DNA of 64,000 bases from Sphingopyxis panaciterrae (GCF_011762125.1 NZ_JAASQN010000003.1:1-64000), one strand, 5' to 3'; shown: positions 51,881 through 61,046, counted from the first letter of the stretch. The notes: generated by a model from the sequence alone, not told the origin. Made by a program: numbers and translations.

Positions 51881-52747
51881 TTGGAAGCAGAAGCCTATAT
51901 TGATGGATCGGGACGTCTGGATGCAGCGGGCGTTCCCGGTCCCGTGCCCTGGTGGAGCTTTACCAAGACCATCCTCGCCATCGCCGCGCTGCGGCTGGTC
52001 GAACAGGGGCTGCTGACGCTCGACGACCATGTTGCGGGCGAACGCTTCACCCTGGCCCAGCTGCTCCGGCACGAATCGGGGCTCCCCGATTATGGCGGCC
52101 TGCCTGCCTATCACGCCGACGTCGCGGCGGGGAAGCCGCCATGGCCGGCGGCACAGCTGCTGGCGGCGGCGAATGCCGGTCAATTGCTGTTTCGGCCCGG
52201 CGAGGGCTGGGCCTATTCGAACATCGGCTACCGCCGCGTCGGCGTGCTGGTCGCGGCGGCGGCGCAGCAGCCGCTCGCCGAGGCGCTCGCCCGGCTCGTC
52301 TTTGCTCCCGCGGGCTTGGCGACGCCCCGTCTCGCCCTGGATTCCGGCGATCTCGCCGGGGTCGTTATGGGCGATGCGAACACCTATCATCCGGGCTGGG
52401 TCTATCACGGCCTCGTCACCGGGACGGTGGCGGATGCGGCGCGCCTCGTGCAGGCGTTGGCCATGGGCCGATTACTGCGGCCGGATATGCTGGCGCGGAT
52501 GCGCGAAGGCCGCCCGCTGCCCGAGCATCGCGGCGATCTTCATCGCGATCCGGCCTATGGTCTTGGTCTGATGATGCCCGATCATCGCACTCCGGTGCCA
52601 CCGCTGGGCCATGAAGGCAGCGGTCCGGGCAGCGACATCGCGGTATACGCGCGCGGGGCCGAAGCCTGCGCAGTCTGGACGGCTGCCTCGTCGCGCTTCG
52701 CCCCTGCGGCACAGGCGCTGGAACGGCTGGGCGACGGCAGGCCCTAG
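51881..52747 (+). CDS. Serine hydrolase of the class C beta-lactamase family, short N-terminus
   Basis: A 288-residue beta-lactamase-fold hydrolase. The nucleophile motif SxxK is SFTK near residue 26, the YxN motif is YSN (WAYSNIGYRRVG) and the third motif is HEG (LGHEGSGPGS). Family members act as esterases, peptidases or beta-lactamases. The nucleophile is much closer to the N-terminus than usual and there is no signal peptide, so this form is cytosolic. The TTG start follows GGGCGGAAGA. It lies 22 bp after the receptor gene and its end overlaps the convergent oxidoreductase gene by 4 bp. Confidence 0.85.
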   Translation: MEAEAYIDGSGRLDAAGVPGPVPWWSFTKTILAIAALRLVEQGLLTLDDHVAGERFTLAQLLRHESGLPDYGGLPAYHADVAAGKPPWPAAQLLAAANAGQLLFRPGEGWAYSNIGYRRVGVLVAAAAQQPLAEALARLVFAPAGLATPRLALDSGDLAGVVMGDANTYHPGWVYHGLVTGTVADAARLVQALAMGRLLRPDMLARMREGRPLPEHRGDLHRDPAYGLGLMMPDHRTPVPPLGHEGSGPGSDIAVYARGAEACAVWTAASSRFAPAAQALERLGDGRP

Positions 52748-53889
52748 AGCGGCAAGGGCCGAGCGGTTCGCGATTCGACGGTGATCGCGCGCCGCTCGCG
52801 CGCCGAGCGGTCGACGGCGAGGATCACTTCGAGGACGTGAAGCGCCAGTTCGGCGCTGGCGCGCGGCGCGCGGCCTTCGGCAATGGCGCGCGCCATGTCG
52901 GCGACGCCGAGCCCGCGCGGGCCGCCGAGCGGCGCGAAGGCCATGTCGGCCGCGCTCTCCTCGCCCTGCCCGGGAACCACCTGCCATTCGCCGTCGCGGA
53001 CGCTGTACATCGCCTTTTCGGCCTGGAGATAACCGCCGATGAAGAAATTGGCGTCGGGGCCGATCAACGTGCCTTCGTCGCCATAGATTTCCAGCGTCGG
53101 CCGCCGGTGCTTCCACACGTCCCACGACATGGTGAAGGCGATGTTCGCGCCGCTTTCCATCCGCAGCGCGCCGTTGACGCTGGTCGCGACATCGACCGGA
53201 ATCTCGCGCCGCGGCCCCGGCGGGCTGGTGACGGTGCGCGTCGCCGACGGCATCGAGGCAAAGGCGGTCACCTCGGCCACGGGGCCGAGCAGGTTGACGA
53301 GCTGGGTGAGATAATAGGGCGCGACGTCGAGCATCGGACCGCCGCCTGGAAGATAGAAGAATTCGGGCGTCGGGTGCCAATATTCCATGCCGTGCGAGGC
53401 CATCGTCACCGCGCCGCCGACCGGGCGGCCGATCAATCCGGCGTCGATCGCGCGCCGCGCCGCCTGGTGCGGCGTTCCGAACCAGGTGTCGGGGGCGCTG
53501 CCGAGCGCCAGTCCGCGCCTTTTCGCCAGCGCAATCAGGTCGCGCGCTTCGTCGAGCGTGTGGGCCAGCGGCTTTTCATTATAGAGATGCTTGCCCGCCT
53601 CGAGCACGCGCCGCCCGATCGCATGATGGACCAGCGGCGGGGTGAGGTTGACGACGATGTCGATTTCGGGATCGGCGAGCAGTTCGTCGATCGTCATCGC
53701 GATGCCGCCGTAAAGCGCCGCCTGCGCTGCATTGGTCGCGGCGTTGCGGCCCGAGCAGCCCTTGAGCCGCAGCACGGGCGACTGGTTGATCGTGCGCAGA
53801 TAGACATGGCTGATATTGCCGCAGCCGATCACGCCGACGACGGCGGGACGCGTCAGCTCTCCCGCCGCTTCGATCAGGGCAAAGCTCAT
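52744..53889 (-). CDS. Gfo/Idh/MocA family oxidoreductase
   Basis: A 381-residue NAD(P)-dependent oxidoreductase. The Rossmann motif GVIGCGNISHVYLRTI is at residues 18-33, and the family motif EKP occurs in LYNEKPLAHTLDEARDL. The C-terminal domain contains GGPMLDVAPYYLTQLVNLLGPV, with the usual GG..D.g.Y.l. signature. These enzymes oxidise sugars, inositols or their derivatives, often as a first step of oxidative deglycosylation. It is the last gene of an operon with the ThDP enzyme, 9 bp upstream. Confidence 0.92.
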   Translation of the reverse strand: MSFALIEAAGELTRPAVVGVIGCGNISHVYLRTINQSPVLRLKGCSGRNAATNAAQAALYGGIAMTIDELLADPEIDIVVNLTPPLVHHAIGRRVLEAGKHLYNEKPLAHTLDEARDLIALAKRRGLALGSAPDTWFGTPHQAARRAIDAGLIGRPVGGAVTMASHGMEYWHPTPEFFYLPGGGPMLDVAPYYLTQLVNLLGPVAEVTAFASMPSATRTVTSPPGPRREIPVDVATSVNGALRMESGANIAFTMSWDVWKHRRPTLEIYGDEGTLIGPDANFFIGGYLQAEKAMYSVRDGEWQVVPGQGEESAADMAFAPLGGPRGLGVADMARAIAEGRAPRASAELALHVLEVILAVDRSARERRAITVESRTARPLPL

Positions 53890-53898
53890 TGCGGCATC

Positions 53899-55677
53899 CT
53901 ATTCGACATTGTCATAATAGGGCATCACGACCTTTTCGGCTTCCGCCTTGTCGGGGCTCGTGCCCGCGTCGGCCGGTTTGGCCTTCGGTTTGTCGCCGGG
54001 CTTGATGCCGACCATGTTCATCGTCACCGGGTTGATCACCGATCCGTCGATCCGGACGTTGATGCAGCTCGGCACCCCGCCCGCGATCGCCCCTTTCATC
54101 GCGGCGGCGATATCCTCGACCGTATCGGCGCGCCAGCCCTTGCCGCCGAACGCTTCGGCGACCTTTTCATAAGCGCTGTCGGCGAGTTCGACGATCGCGC
54201 GCTTGTCCTTGCCATAAATCAGGTCCTGGCCGTTCTGCGACATGCCCCAACAGGCGTTGTTGAGGACGATCGTGTGGACGTTGAGCCCGTGGCGGACCAT
54301 CGTATCGAATTCCTGGATGTGGAAGCCGACCCCGCCGTCGCCGGCGAACAGAAAGACGGGGCGATCGGGGAAGGCGCGCGCGGCACCGATGGCAAAGCCC
54401 TGGCCGACGCCGAGCGTGCCGAGATAGCCGGTGATGTGGAACGATCCGGTGCCCTTGGGGCGAATATGGTCGCGCACCCAGACCGACGATTCGCCGCCGT
54501 CGCAGACAATGATCGCATCCTCGGGCAGCGCCGCCGCCAGCGCCTTGCAGGCGTGAAACGGATGCATCACCCCGTCGTCGCCATAGAGCGGCGCGGTCAG
54601 CCATTGCTGCGAGGGGATGGTGCGCGCGGTTTTCAGCGTTGCCGCCCATTCGCCGCGGTCGCGCCATTCGCGGCCCTCGGCTGCGCTGGTCAGCGCCAGC
54701 AGCGTCTCGCGGCAATCGGCCATGATCGCCAGGTCGATCGGGCCGCCGCGCCCGGGTTCGGTGCCGTCGATGTCGATCTGCACGACCTTGGCGCCCGCCG
54801 GAACGATGCCGTAGCGGCCGCCGGTGAACAGGCCGATGCGCTGGCCGAGCAGGACGACGAGGTCGGCGGGCGCGCCGATCGCCGCGGCGATGGGCACGCT
54901 GACCATGCTGCCGCCGTACAGCGGATGATCCTGCGGCATCAGCCCTTCGCCCTTGACCCCGGTGGTCACCGGGATGCCGGTCTTCTCGGCAAAGGCGGCT
55001 AGCGCGTCGGCGCTGCGCGACAGCGTCGCGCCGCCGCCGGCGATGATGACGGGGCGCTCGGCCTTGGCGAGCATGTCGATCAGCGTCGCCACTTGCGCAT
55101 TGCTTGGCGCCGGGCCGCCGTCGGTCAGGCCGAAATTGCTCAGCGCCTCGATTCGCGGCGGCGCCTTGATCGGCGTGAACATCACCTCGATCGGCACTTC
55201 GAGCAGCACCGGGCCGGGGGTGCCGGTCATCGCGCGGCGGATCGCCTGTTCGACGATCTCGGGAATCCGGCTGCCGTTGGTGATGCGATAGGCCCATTTG
55301 GTGATGTGGCTCGCGGCCGCGATCTGGTCGATGCCGCCCTGCAATGTGTTGAGATCGCCCTCGCGTGTCGACGGCGCGCCGACGACGAACAGCACCGGCA
55401 TGCGGTCGAGATAGGCGTTGGCGAGCGCGGTATAGGCGTTGGTGAACCCCGGCCCGGCGGTCAGCACCGCGACCCCGATCTGGCCCGTCGCGCGGGCATA
55501 GGCCTCGGCGGCGTGGCCCGCCGACGCCTCGTGGCGGGTATCGGTCAGCGTGATACCATGATCGGCGCAGGCGATCAGAAAGGCATCGAGATGCCCGCCG
55601 TGGAGCGAGAACACCTGGTCGACGCCGGCGGCCTGCAAGGTACGGGCGAGCAAGGCGCCCCCGGTAATCTGGTTCAT
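53899..55677 (-). CDS. ThDP-dependent lyase, benzaldehyde lyase-like
   Basis: A 592-residue thiamine-diphosphate enzyme with the three-domain acetolactate-synthase fold. His26 and His29 (SLHGGH), Glu50 (DTRHEASAGHAAE) and the Gln of NTLQGGIDQ occupy the positions known from Pseudomonas benzaldehyde lyase, which cleaves alpha-hydroxyketones to aldehydes. The ThDP motif is FAGDGGVGFHIQEFDTMV...LNN. The C-terminal 35 residues (KPGDKPKAKPADAGTSPDK...) are a charged extension not typical of the family. An acyloin or 2-hydroxyacyl-CoA lyase role is inferred; it is not biosynthetic IlvB-type. GGGAGA precedes the ATG. Confidence 0.88.
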   Translation of the reverse strand: MNQITGGALLARTLQAAGVDQVFSLHGGHLDAFLIACADHGITLTDTRHEASAGHAAEAYARATGQIGVAVLTAGPGFTNAYTALANAYLDRMPVLFVVGAPSTREGDLNTLQGGIDQIAAASHITKWAYRITNGSRIPEIVEQAIRRAMTGTPGPVLLEVPIEVMFTPIKAPPRIEALSNFGLTDGGPAPSNAQVATLIDMLAKAERPVIIAGGGATLSRSADALAAFAEKTGIPVTTGVKGEGLMPQDHPLYGGSMVSVPIAAAIGAPADLVVLLGQRIGLFTGGRYGIVPAGAKVVQIDIDGTEPGRGGPIDLAIMADCRETLLALTSAAEGREWRDRGEWAATLKTARTIPSQQWLTAPLYGDDGVMHPFHACKALAAALPEDAIIVCDGGESSVWVRDHIRPKGTGSFHITGYLGTLGVGQGFAIGAARAFPDRPVFLFAGDGGVGFHIQEFDTMVRHGLNVHTIVLNNACWGMSQNGQDLIYGKDKRAIVELADSAYEKVAEAFGGKGWRADTVEDIAAAMKGAIAGGVPSCINVRIDGSVINPVTMNMVGIKPGDKPKAKPADAGTSPDKAEAEKVVMPYYDNVE

Positions 55678-55696
55678 GATCGTCTCCCTGAAATGG

Positions 55697-55828
55697 TTAT
55701 GCGGTGATACGGGCGGGGGTGCTGCCGGCAGGGGACGGAAGCGGTGCCGTTTCGCCGCAAACCGCCGCGGCGAAGGCGCGCAGCCGATGATTGAAGGCCG
55801 GTTCCCTGTTCTCTCGATCCGACGCCAT
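55697..55828 (-). CDS. Possible small protein (43 residues) leading the ThDP operon
   Basis: A short reading frame starts at an ATG preceded by GGGAGGAAGCGGC, a strong ribosome site, and ends 19 bp before the ThDP lyase gene. It begins MASDRENREPAFNHRLRAFA and ends in STPARITA. There is no signal or membrane helix. It could be a real small protein, an upstream translated leader that couples to the next gene, or a remnant. Evidence is limited to the ribosome site and position. Confidence 0.4.
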   Translation of the reverse strand: MASDRENREPAFNHRLRAFAAAVCGETAPLPSPAGSTPARITA

Positions 55829-55877
55829 GCCGCTTCCTCCCATTCTTTGAATTTTTCATATCAGAGTAGATTAATAT

Positions 55878-55897
55878 ATCAAAATAGAATTTATGAT
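55878..55897. promoter_or_regulatory. AT-rich operator-like site between the ThDP operon and the beta-mannosidase gene
   Basis: atcaaaatagaatttatgat is a partial dyad (atca/tgat plus inner aa/tt pairs) and shares aatagaattt with the site at 49208. The surrounding 55829-56068 region holds no gene, is AT-rich at both ends (also ataaatatattatagttgac near 55990) and must contain the divergent promoters. Confidence 0.45.
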
Positions 55898-56068
55898 CCG
55901 GGCGGTGCGATGGCGTAGACGGGGCAAGGGAGGGTCACTTGGGCGCCGCCAATGGCCACCGTGGCGCTAAGGTCAGGGCCCCAGGCACGATAAATATATT
56001 ATAGTTGACTAATCTAGTTCATATTGGTCATCTTGCGGTAACGACGAACATGCCGAGGATGCCGAACG

Positions 56069-58597
56069 ATGATGGACCAATGGAATGTCGCTGCCTTTGC
56101 GCCGGGTGACGGACTGGCCGCCGGCGCGGCGGGCGATTCGCCGCCGCCGGGCGATTGGTATGCGGTGACCTTGCCCGGCGACATTCACGAAGCGCTGTTT
56201 GCCGCCGGGGTGGTCTGCGATCCGCATGGCGAGGGCGGCGAAGAGGCCTGCGCGTGGATATCGACGAAGGAATGGTGGTGGCGCCATGGTTTCGAGGCGG
56301 CGTCCGCCGTGGTGGATGAACGCCTTATCCTGCGCTTCGACGGGCTTGATACCTTTGCGACCATCTATCTGAACGGCGAAGAGATCGGCCAGTCGGACAA
56401 TATGTTTCTCGGCAAGGAAATCGACGTCACCGGCCGCGTCCGCGTGGGGGCCAATCTCTTGGCGATCCGTTTCGATCCCGTTCCGCTGCGCGTCGAAGGG
56501 CGCACCGCCAACGCCTGGCCGGGGCTTGGCGTCGGGGTCGAGGTGAGCAAGCGCAACCTCGTTCGCAAGGCGCAATTCGGCTGGGGCTGGGACTGGGGCC
56601 CGACGCTGCCGACCGTCGGCATCTGGCGGCCGGTCGTCTTGCAACGCCAGCGCATCGCCGCGATCGACGCGCTGCAGTTCCGGACGCTGACGCTCGGTGC
56701 CGACGGCAGCGCCGCCGTCTGCGTCGACGCCGAAGTCGAAGCATTTGCCGCGGACGAACCGCTGGCGCTGACCATCGAAATCGCCGCTCCCGACGGCGCG
56801 GTGCTGCTGACGCAAGCGTCGACGCTGGTTCGCGAGGGCGATCGCGATGTCGCGCGGGTCGCCGCGACGATCGCGCAGGCGCAGCTCTGGTGGACCGCCG
56901 AACTGGGCGCGCAGCCGCTGTACCGCGTTACCGCGACATTGCGGCACAATGGCGAGGAACTGGACCGCCGCGAACTGCGCGTCGGCATCCGCACCATCGC
57001 GCTCGACACATCGCCCGACCCCGATGAGCCGGGGACCAGATTCTTCCGCTTCATCCTCAACGGCCGGCCGGTCTTCGCCAAGGGGTCATGCTGGATTCCT
57101 GCGCATTCGCTCGTCGGTGTGCTGACCCGCGAGCATTACCGCCCGCTGATCGAGGCGACGGCGCGCGGCGGGCAGAATATGCTGCGCGTGTGGGGCGGCG
57201 GCATCTATGAACATGATGCTTTTTACGACCTGTGCGACGAACTGGGCGTGCTGGTGTGGCAGGATTTCATGTTCGCCTGCTCGCTTTATCCCGAACATTA
57301 TCCCGACCTTGTCGCCAGCATCGAGGCCGAGGTGGCATATCAGGTGCGCCGTCTGCGCCACCATCCCGCGCTGGCGCTATGGTGCGGCAACAACGAGAAT
57401 CAGTTCATCCAGTCCTTCGTCAACGAGGCGACCGGCAGCCAGGATGCGGTCGAAGGCGCGCTTTTCTACGACAAGATCATCCCCGAACAGGTCGCGAAGT
57501 TGGACCCCGCGGTGCCCTATTGGCCGGGAAGCCCGTTCGGCGGGCCGCATGCGAACAGCATGAAGGAGGGTGATCTCCACAACTGGACCGTATGGCACGG
57601 CCTCCCCCCGGTGCCCGACGACCGGTCGATCGCTGCGGTCGACCGCAGCCCCGAAGGCGTCGCTTATCAACGCTACGCCGAGGATATGGGCCGCTTCATC
57701 AGCGAATTCGGCATCCAGGCGTCGCCCGTGATGGAAACGCTGCGCCGCTCGGTGCCCGCCGACCAGCTCAGCCTCAAGAGCCCGGCGCTGGAAAACCGCA
57801 TCAAGGACATCCCGAAGAACAAGGTCGACGCGATGATCGCGCCGGTCACCGGCCTGCCCGCGACGCTGGACGACTATGTCGATTTCACCCAGATCGCGCA
57901 GGCCGAGGGGCTGAAGTTCGGCATCGAACATTATCGCCGCCGGATGCCGCATTGTTCGGGCACGCTGATCTGGCAGCTCAACGATTGCTGGCCGGGGGTG
58001 AGCTGGAGCCTGCTCGATTTCTATGGCTTCGCGAAGGCAGGCTATCATTATGTCCGCCGCGTCTATGCGCCGCTGCTGGCGTCGTTCAAGCCGCTGGAGG
58101 ACGGAGCAGTCGAGCTGTGGCTGACCAACGACCGCGCCCGCGACCTGGCGGGCGACCTGGTCGTCGAGCTGGTCGATATGCACGTGGGGACGGTCTGGCG
58201 CGACGAGGTGGCTTACGCGGTTTCCGACAATCGCAGCCGGCCGATCTGGCGCGCCGACGCCGCGCGGCTGGGCGCGGCACCCGGCCGGCTGCTGACGGTG
58301 CGCGCGGCGGACGAAGCCTTCCCGGCGAACCGGCATTTCTTCGCTGCGATCAAGGATCTCGAACGGCCGCACGATGCGCGGCCCGAATATGCGATCGAAC
58401 AGGCGGGGCCGAATGAAGTGACGGTGACGCTGACCGCGTCCGCCTATCTGTTTTTCGTCCACTTGCTCGTTCCGTCGGAAACGGCGCTGTTCGACGACAA
58501 TTATTTCGACCTGGCGGCGGGCGAGACGCGCGTCGTGACGATCCGCGACACGGCGCGGCCGCTGCGCGCCGCAGACGTGACCGTGGCGTGCCGATGA
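56069..58597 (+). CDS. Glycoside hydrolase family 2 beta-mannosidase
   Basis: An 842-residue GH2 enzyme removing terminal beta-mannose. The sugar-binding jelly-roll is N-terminal, and RKAQFGWGWDWGPTLPTVGIWRPV is the beta-mannosidase hallmark. The TIM barrel has acid/base Glu443 (WCGNNENQF) and nucleophile Glu546 (FISEFGIQA), with NMLRVWGGGIYEHDAFYDLCDELGVLVWQDFMFAC between them and the substrate entrance. No signal peptide is visible, so it acts on imported glycosides in the cytosol. It is divergent from the ThDP operon and followed 17 bp later by the PhyH gene. Confidence 0.94.
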   Translation: MMDQWNVAAFAPGDGLAAGAAGDSPPPGDWYAVTLPGDIHEALFAAGVVCDPHGEGGEEACAWISTKEWWWRHGFEAASAVVDERLILRFDGLDTFATIYLNGEEIGQSDNMFLGKEIDVTGRVRVGANLLAIRFDPVPLRVEGRTANAWPGLGVGVEVSKRNLVRKAQFGWGWDWGPTLPTVGIWRPVVLQRQRIAAIDALQFRTLTLGADGSAAVCVDAEVEAFAADEPLALTIEIAAPDGAVLLTQASTLVREGDRDVARVAATIAQAQLWWTAELGAQPLYRVTATLRHNGEELDRRELRVGIRTIALDTSPDPDEPGTRFFRFILNGRPVFAKGSCWIPAHSLVGVLTREHYRPLIEATARGGQNMLRVWGGGIYEHDAFYDLCDELGVLVWQDFMFACSLYPEHYPDLVASIEAEVAYQVRRLRHHPALALWCGNNENQFIQSFVNEATGSQDAVEGALFYDKIIPEQVAKLDPAVPYWPGSPFGGPHANSMKEGDLHNWTVWHGLPPVPDDRSIAAVDRSPEGVAYQRYAEDMGRFISEFGIQASPVMETLRRSVPADQLSLKSPALENRIKDIPKNKVDAMIAPVTGLPATLDDYVDFTQIAQAEGLKFGIEHYRRRMPHCSGTLIWQLNDCWPGVSWSLLDFYGFAKAGYHYVRRVYAPLLASFKPLEDGAVELWLTNDRARDLAGDLVVELVDMHVGTVWRDEVAYAVSDNRSRPIWRADAARLGAAPGRLLTVRAADEAFPANRHFFAAIKDLERPHDARPEYAIEQAGPNEVTVTLTASAYLFFVHLLVPSETALFDDNYFDLAAGETRVVTIRDTARPLRAADVTVACR

Positions 58598-58614
58598 GCC
58601 TGAGGGGAGAAGAC

Positions 58615-59352
58615 ATGACCGCGACTGCAACGCCCGATGACATGCTCGACCGCTTCCGCGCCGACGGCTTCGCCATCGTTCCGGACCTGGCCGATGCACC
58701 GCTGCTCGATGCGATGCGCGGGGTTTACGATGCCATGCTCGACGGATCGGTGCCCTGCCCGGGGACCGATCGCGAACTCGGCGGGCTGACGCGGCAAATC
58801 ATGTTGCCGCACCTCCATCACCCGCTGTTCGCCGACAATGCGGCACTCGACCGGGCCCGGGCGATTGCGGCGCGGCTGATCGGATGCGACGATCCGCAAT
58901 TCTTCTTCTCGATGCTGATCCATAAGCCCCCGCATCATCCGCATGAGACGCCGTGGCATATGGACATGGCCTATGCCGCGATGCCGATGACGCCGGCCGG
59001 AACCGCGTGGCCGAACGATGTCGTCGCCCAATTCTGGCTCGCGCTCGACGATGTCGATGCCGACATGGGCTGCATGGAATTCATCCCTCGGGTGCACGGC
59101 GGCCCGATGCCGCCGCATCATGTCGCGTCGGGTTCGCCCGATGACGATGGACGCCTGCTCGCGATCACCGATCCCGCCGCATCGCTGCCGCTCGATCATG
59201 CGGTGCGTTGCCCGCTGCCTGCCGGGTCGGCGACGGTCCATGGCTATTCGACGCCGCATTATACCGGGCCGAACCGGTCGCCGCGCGGCCGCCGTGCCTA
59301 TATCTTCAGCTTTGCCGACATGGCGCGGCTGTCGGCGCTGATCGGTTCGTGA
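58615..59352 (+). CDS. Phytanoyl-CoA dioxygenase (PhyH) family protein
   Basis: A 245-residue Fe(II)/2-oxoglutarate oxygenase. The facial triad is His115-x-Asp117 (PWHMDMAY) with a distal histidine at 209 or 215 (ATVHGYSTPHYTGPN), followed by the 2-oxoglutarate-binding Arg in SPRGRRAYIFSF. Such enzymes hydroxylate acyl-CoAs, terpenoids or other natural products. The ATG at 58615 has GGGGAGA upstream. Its stop overlaps the GTG of the next gene, so the pair is coupled. Confidence 0.92.
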   Translation: MTATATPDDMLDRFRADGFAIVPDLADAPLLDAMRGVYDAMLDGSVPCPGTDRELGGLTRQIMLPHLHHPLFADNAALDRARAIAARLIGCDDPQFFFSMLIHKPPHHPHETPWHMDMAYAAMPMTPAGTAWPNDVVAQFWLALDDVDADMGCMEFIPRVHGGPMPPHHVASGSPDDDGRLLAITDPAASLPLDHAVRCPLPAGSATVHGYSTPHYTGPNRSPRGRRAYIFSFADMARLSALIGS

Positions 59353-59795
59353 GCGCCGGCATCCTGGCGATCGAAACCGAAATCCGCATTGCGGCAGCAC
59401 CCGCGGCGGTCTGGGCGATCCTCATCGCTTTCGACGATTATGGCGCCTGGAACGATTATGTCCCGCGCATCGAAGGCTGCGCGGCCGCCGGGGCACAAAT
59501 AGCCGTATGCACCCGCGATACGGCATCGGGGCATGAGATGGAGCAGCCGTGCCGGGTCGAGCGGCTCGATCCCTTCGTCATGCACTGGGTCGGCGGGGCC
59601 GAGGGGCAACTCCGCGGCGACCATTTCTTCGAGCTGCTACCCGCAGGCCCGAATGCCACGCTCCTTCGTCATCATGAACATTTCTCCGGCAGCCTCGCGC
59701 CAGCGGTGCTGGCGAACTATGGCGAGGCGATCCGGCGCAATTTCGAAACATTCAATGCCTGCCTGAAGGCCCGCGCCGAAGCCGCTCACCCCTGA
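59349..59795 (+). CDS. SRPBCC (START-like) family protein
   Basis: A 148-residue helix-grip protein. The start is GTG in a GTGA overlap with the PhyH gene. The fold is indicated by IETEIRIAAAPAAVWAILIAFDDYGAWNDYVPRIEGCAAAG, then VERLDPFVMHWVGGAEG, HFFELLPAGPNATLLRHHEHFSG and the C-terminal helix AIRRNFETFNACLKARA. Such proteins bind hydrophobic ligands and may act as polyketide or terpenoid carriers or cyclase-like enzymes. It converges with the MpaB-type gene with a 10-bp overlap. Confidence 0.87.
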   Translation: MSAGILAIETEIRIAAAPAAVWAILIAFDDYGAWNDYVPRIEGCAAAGAQIAVCTRDTASGHEMEQPCRVERLDPFVMHWVGGAEGQLRGDHFFELLPAGPNATLLRHHEHFSGSLAPAVLANYGEAIRRNFETFNACLKARAEAAHP

Positions 59796-61030
59796 GCGGC
59801 GGCGGCGGTCTGGATATGCGGCGCGAACTGCTTCGGCGGTACCGCGCCGGTCCGAATCCGCAGCTCATTGGCCTGCCGCCGGAAACCGCGGCGGATCAGC
59901 CAGTCGCGCCCGCCGGGGAGCAGGCGGATAAGCTTGTGCGACAGGAAGCGGGCGGGGCCGGTCAACAACGGATACCAGGGCAGGACGTTCGGCAGGCCGA
60001 GCGTTTCCATTCCCTGCTTGCCCAGGAAACCGCGCGAGATGCTGAGGTGCACGGCGCGCGTCCAGCGGCCTTGAAGGCCGGGAAAGCGGCCGTGGCGGAT
60101 CGACAGCGGTTCGTCGACCATCGCGCCGGCAAGGATCTTGCCGCTTTCGTCAGGGCCGGGCTGCGACAGGCTGTTCTGGTAGAGCGCGACGATCGCCTCG
60201 AGCTCGGTTTCGTGCAGCCGCCGCTCGTCGACGCCCATCAGCCAGCCGACATAGCGCCACAAGTCCATGACCGCCTGCGCCTCGTCGGCCTTATAGGGCA
60301 CGCCGAGCAGGCGAGTGGCGATCAGATAGACGACCGAATGGCCAAGATAGGTGTTGTGCATGTCGAGCTGGTTGATCGGCAACCCATCGGCGGCGACATC
60401 CCAATCGTCGAGCCGCCGCACTTGCCGCCGGACGAGCCCGTGGATCAGCCGCACTTGCAGCGTCGAGACATAACCCGGCGCATGTTTCGCCATGCCGCCC
60501 AAGGCCATGCAGTCGAGGAACCATTTGGTCGTTTCCATCAGCCGCTTCGCGGTATTCTTCTTGAGCGCGCCGGTCGCGAGCAATGTCTTGTTGACCGCCG
60601 AAAGCTGATAGCCACCGATCAGCACGACGTCGCGCAACGCAAAATTGCCCATGCGGCCCGCCAGCGCGCTGCATCGCGCGCCTTCGTCGAGCCGCGCAGC
60701 GTCGGCCCAGCCGGGGGTGTTTTCGACATGCTCGAAAAAGGCGCGCAGCACCGGCGGGGCGTCCTTGATCGACGCGATGCCCTCGCTTGCCGCCTGATCG
60801 TATAGCGCCTTGCCGCTGCGATAGCCGACGTCCATCATCCACACGACGACATCGTCGAGCAGCGGATCGCCCTGCATCAGCGCTTCGCCGAGATCCTGCC
60901 AGCGCTCGGCACCGGGTTCGGGATCGACCGGGATCACCTTGCGCAGGCCGGCGAGACTGCGGCGCTGCGCCTCGATGTCGCGGCCATGCCGACCGGGGAT
61001 GGGCAGGGCGGCGGGAGTCTGGTGGATCAC
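59786..61030 (-). CDS. MpaB/rubber-oxygenase-type oxygenase (DUF2236)
   Basis: A 414-residue haem oxygenase-like protein of the MpaB/latex-clearing-protein family. The motif VRLIHGLVRRQV and the HNTYLGHSVVYLI histidines are the probable haem b and active-site residues; YLIATRLLGVPYKADEAQAVMDLWRYVGWLMGV is conserved family sequence. Members cleave or oxidise isoprenoid chains (MpaB cleaves farnesyl side chains; Lcp cleaves rubber). I start at a GTG at 61030 with AAGGA upstream, because ATG alternatives overlap the P450 gene. It is last in the operon with P450, acyl-CoA dehydrogenase and DUF6285. Confidence 0.88.
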   Translation of the reverse strand: MIHQTPAALPIPGRHGRDIEAQRRSLAGLRKVIPVDPEPGAERWQDLGEALMQGDPLLDDVVVWMMDVGYRSGKALYDQAASEGIASIKDAPPVLRAFFEHVENTPGWADAARLDEGARCSALAGRMGNFALRDVVLIGGYQLSAVNKTLLATGALKKNTAKRLMETTKWFLDCMALGGMAKHAPGYVSTLQVRLIHGLVRRQVRRLDDWDVAADGLPINQLDMHNTYLGHSVVYLIATRLLGVPYKADEAQAVMDLWRYVGWLMGVDERRLHETELEAIVALYQNSLSQPGPDESGKILAGAMVDEPLSIRHGRFPGLQGRWTRAVHLSISRGFLGKQGMETLGLPNVLPWYPLLTGPARFLSHKLIRLLPGGRDWLIRRGFRRQANELRIRTGAVPPKQFAPHIQTAAAAQG

Positions 61031-61046
61031 CGTCTCGTTCCTTTGG

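Noticed and set aside
55674..55859. A 61-codon minus-strand frame before the ThDP gene
   Set aside because: It overlaps the better-supported 43-residue frame in another phase, lacks a ribosome site and is Arg/Ser-rich as expected of a shadow.
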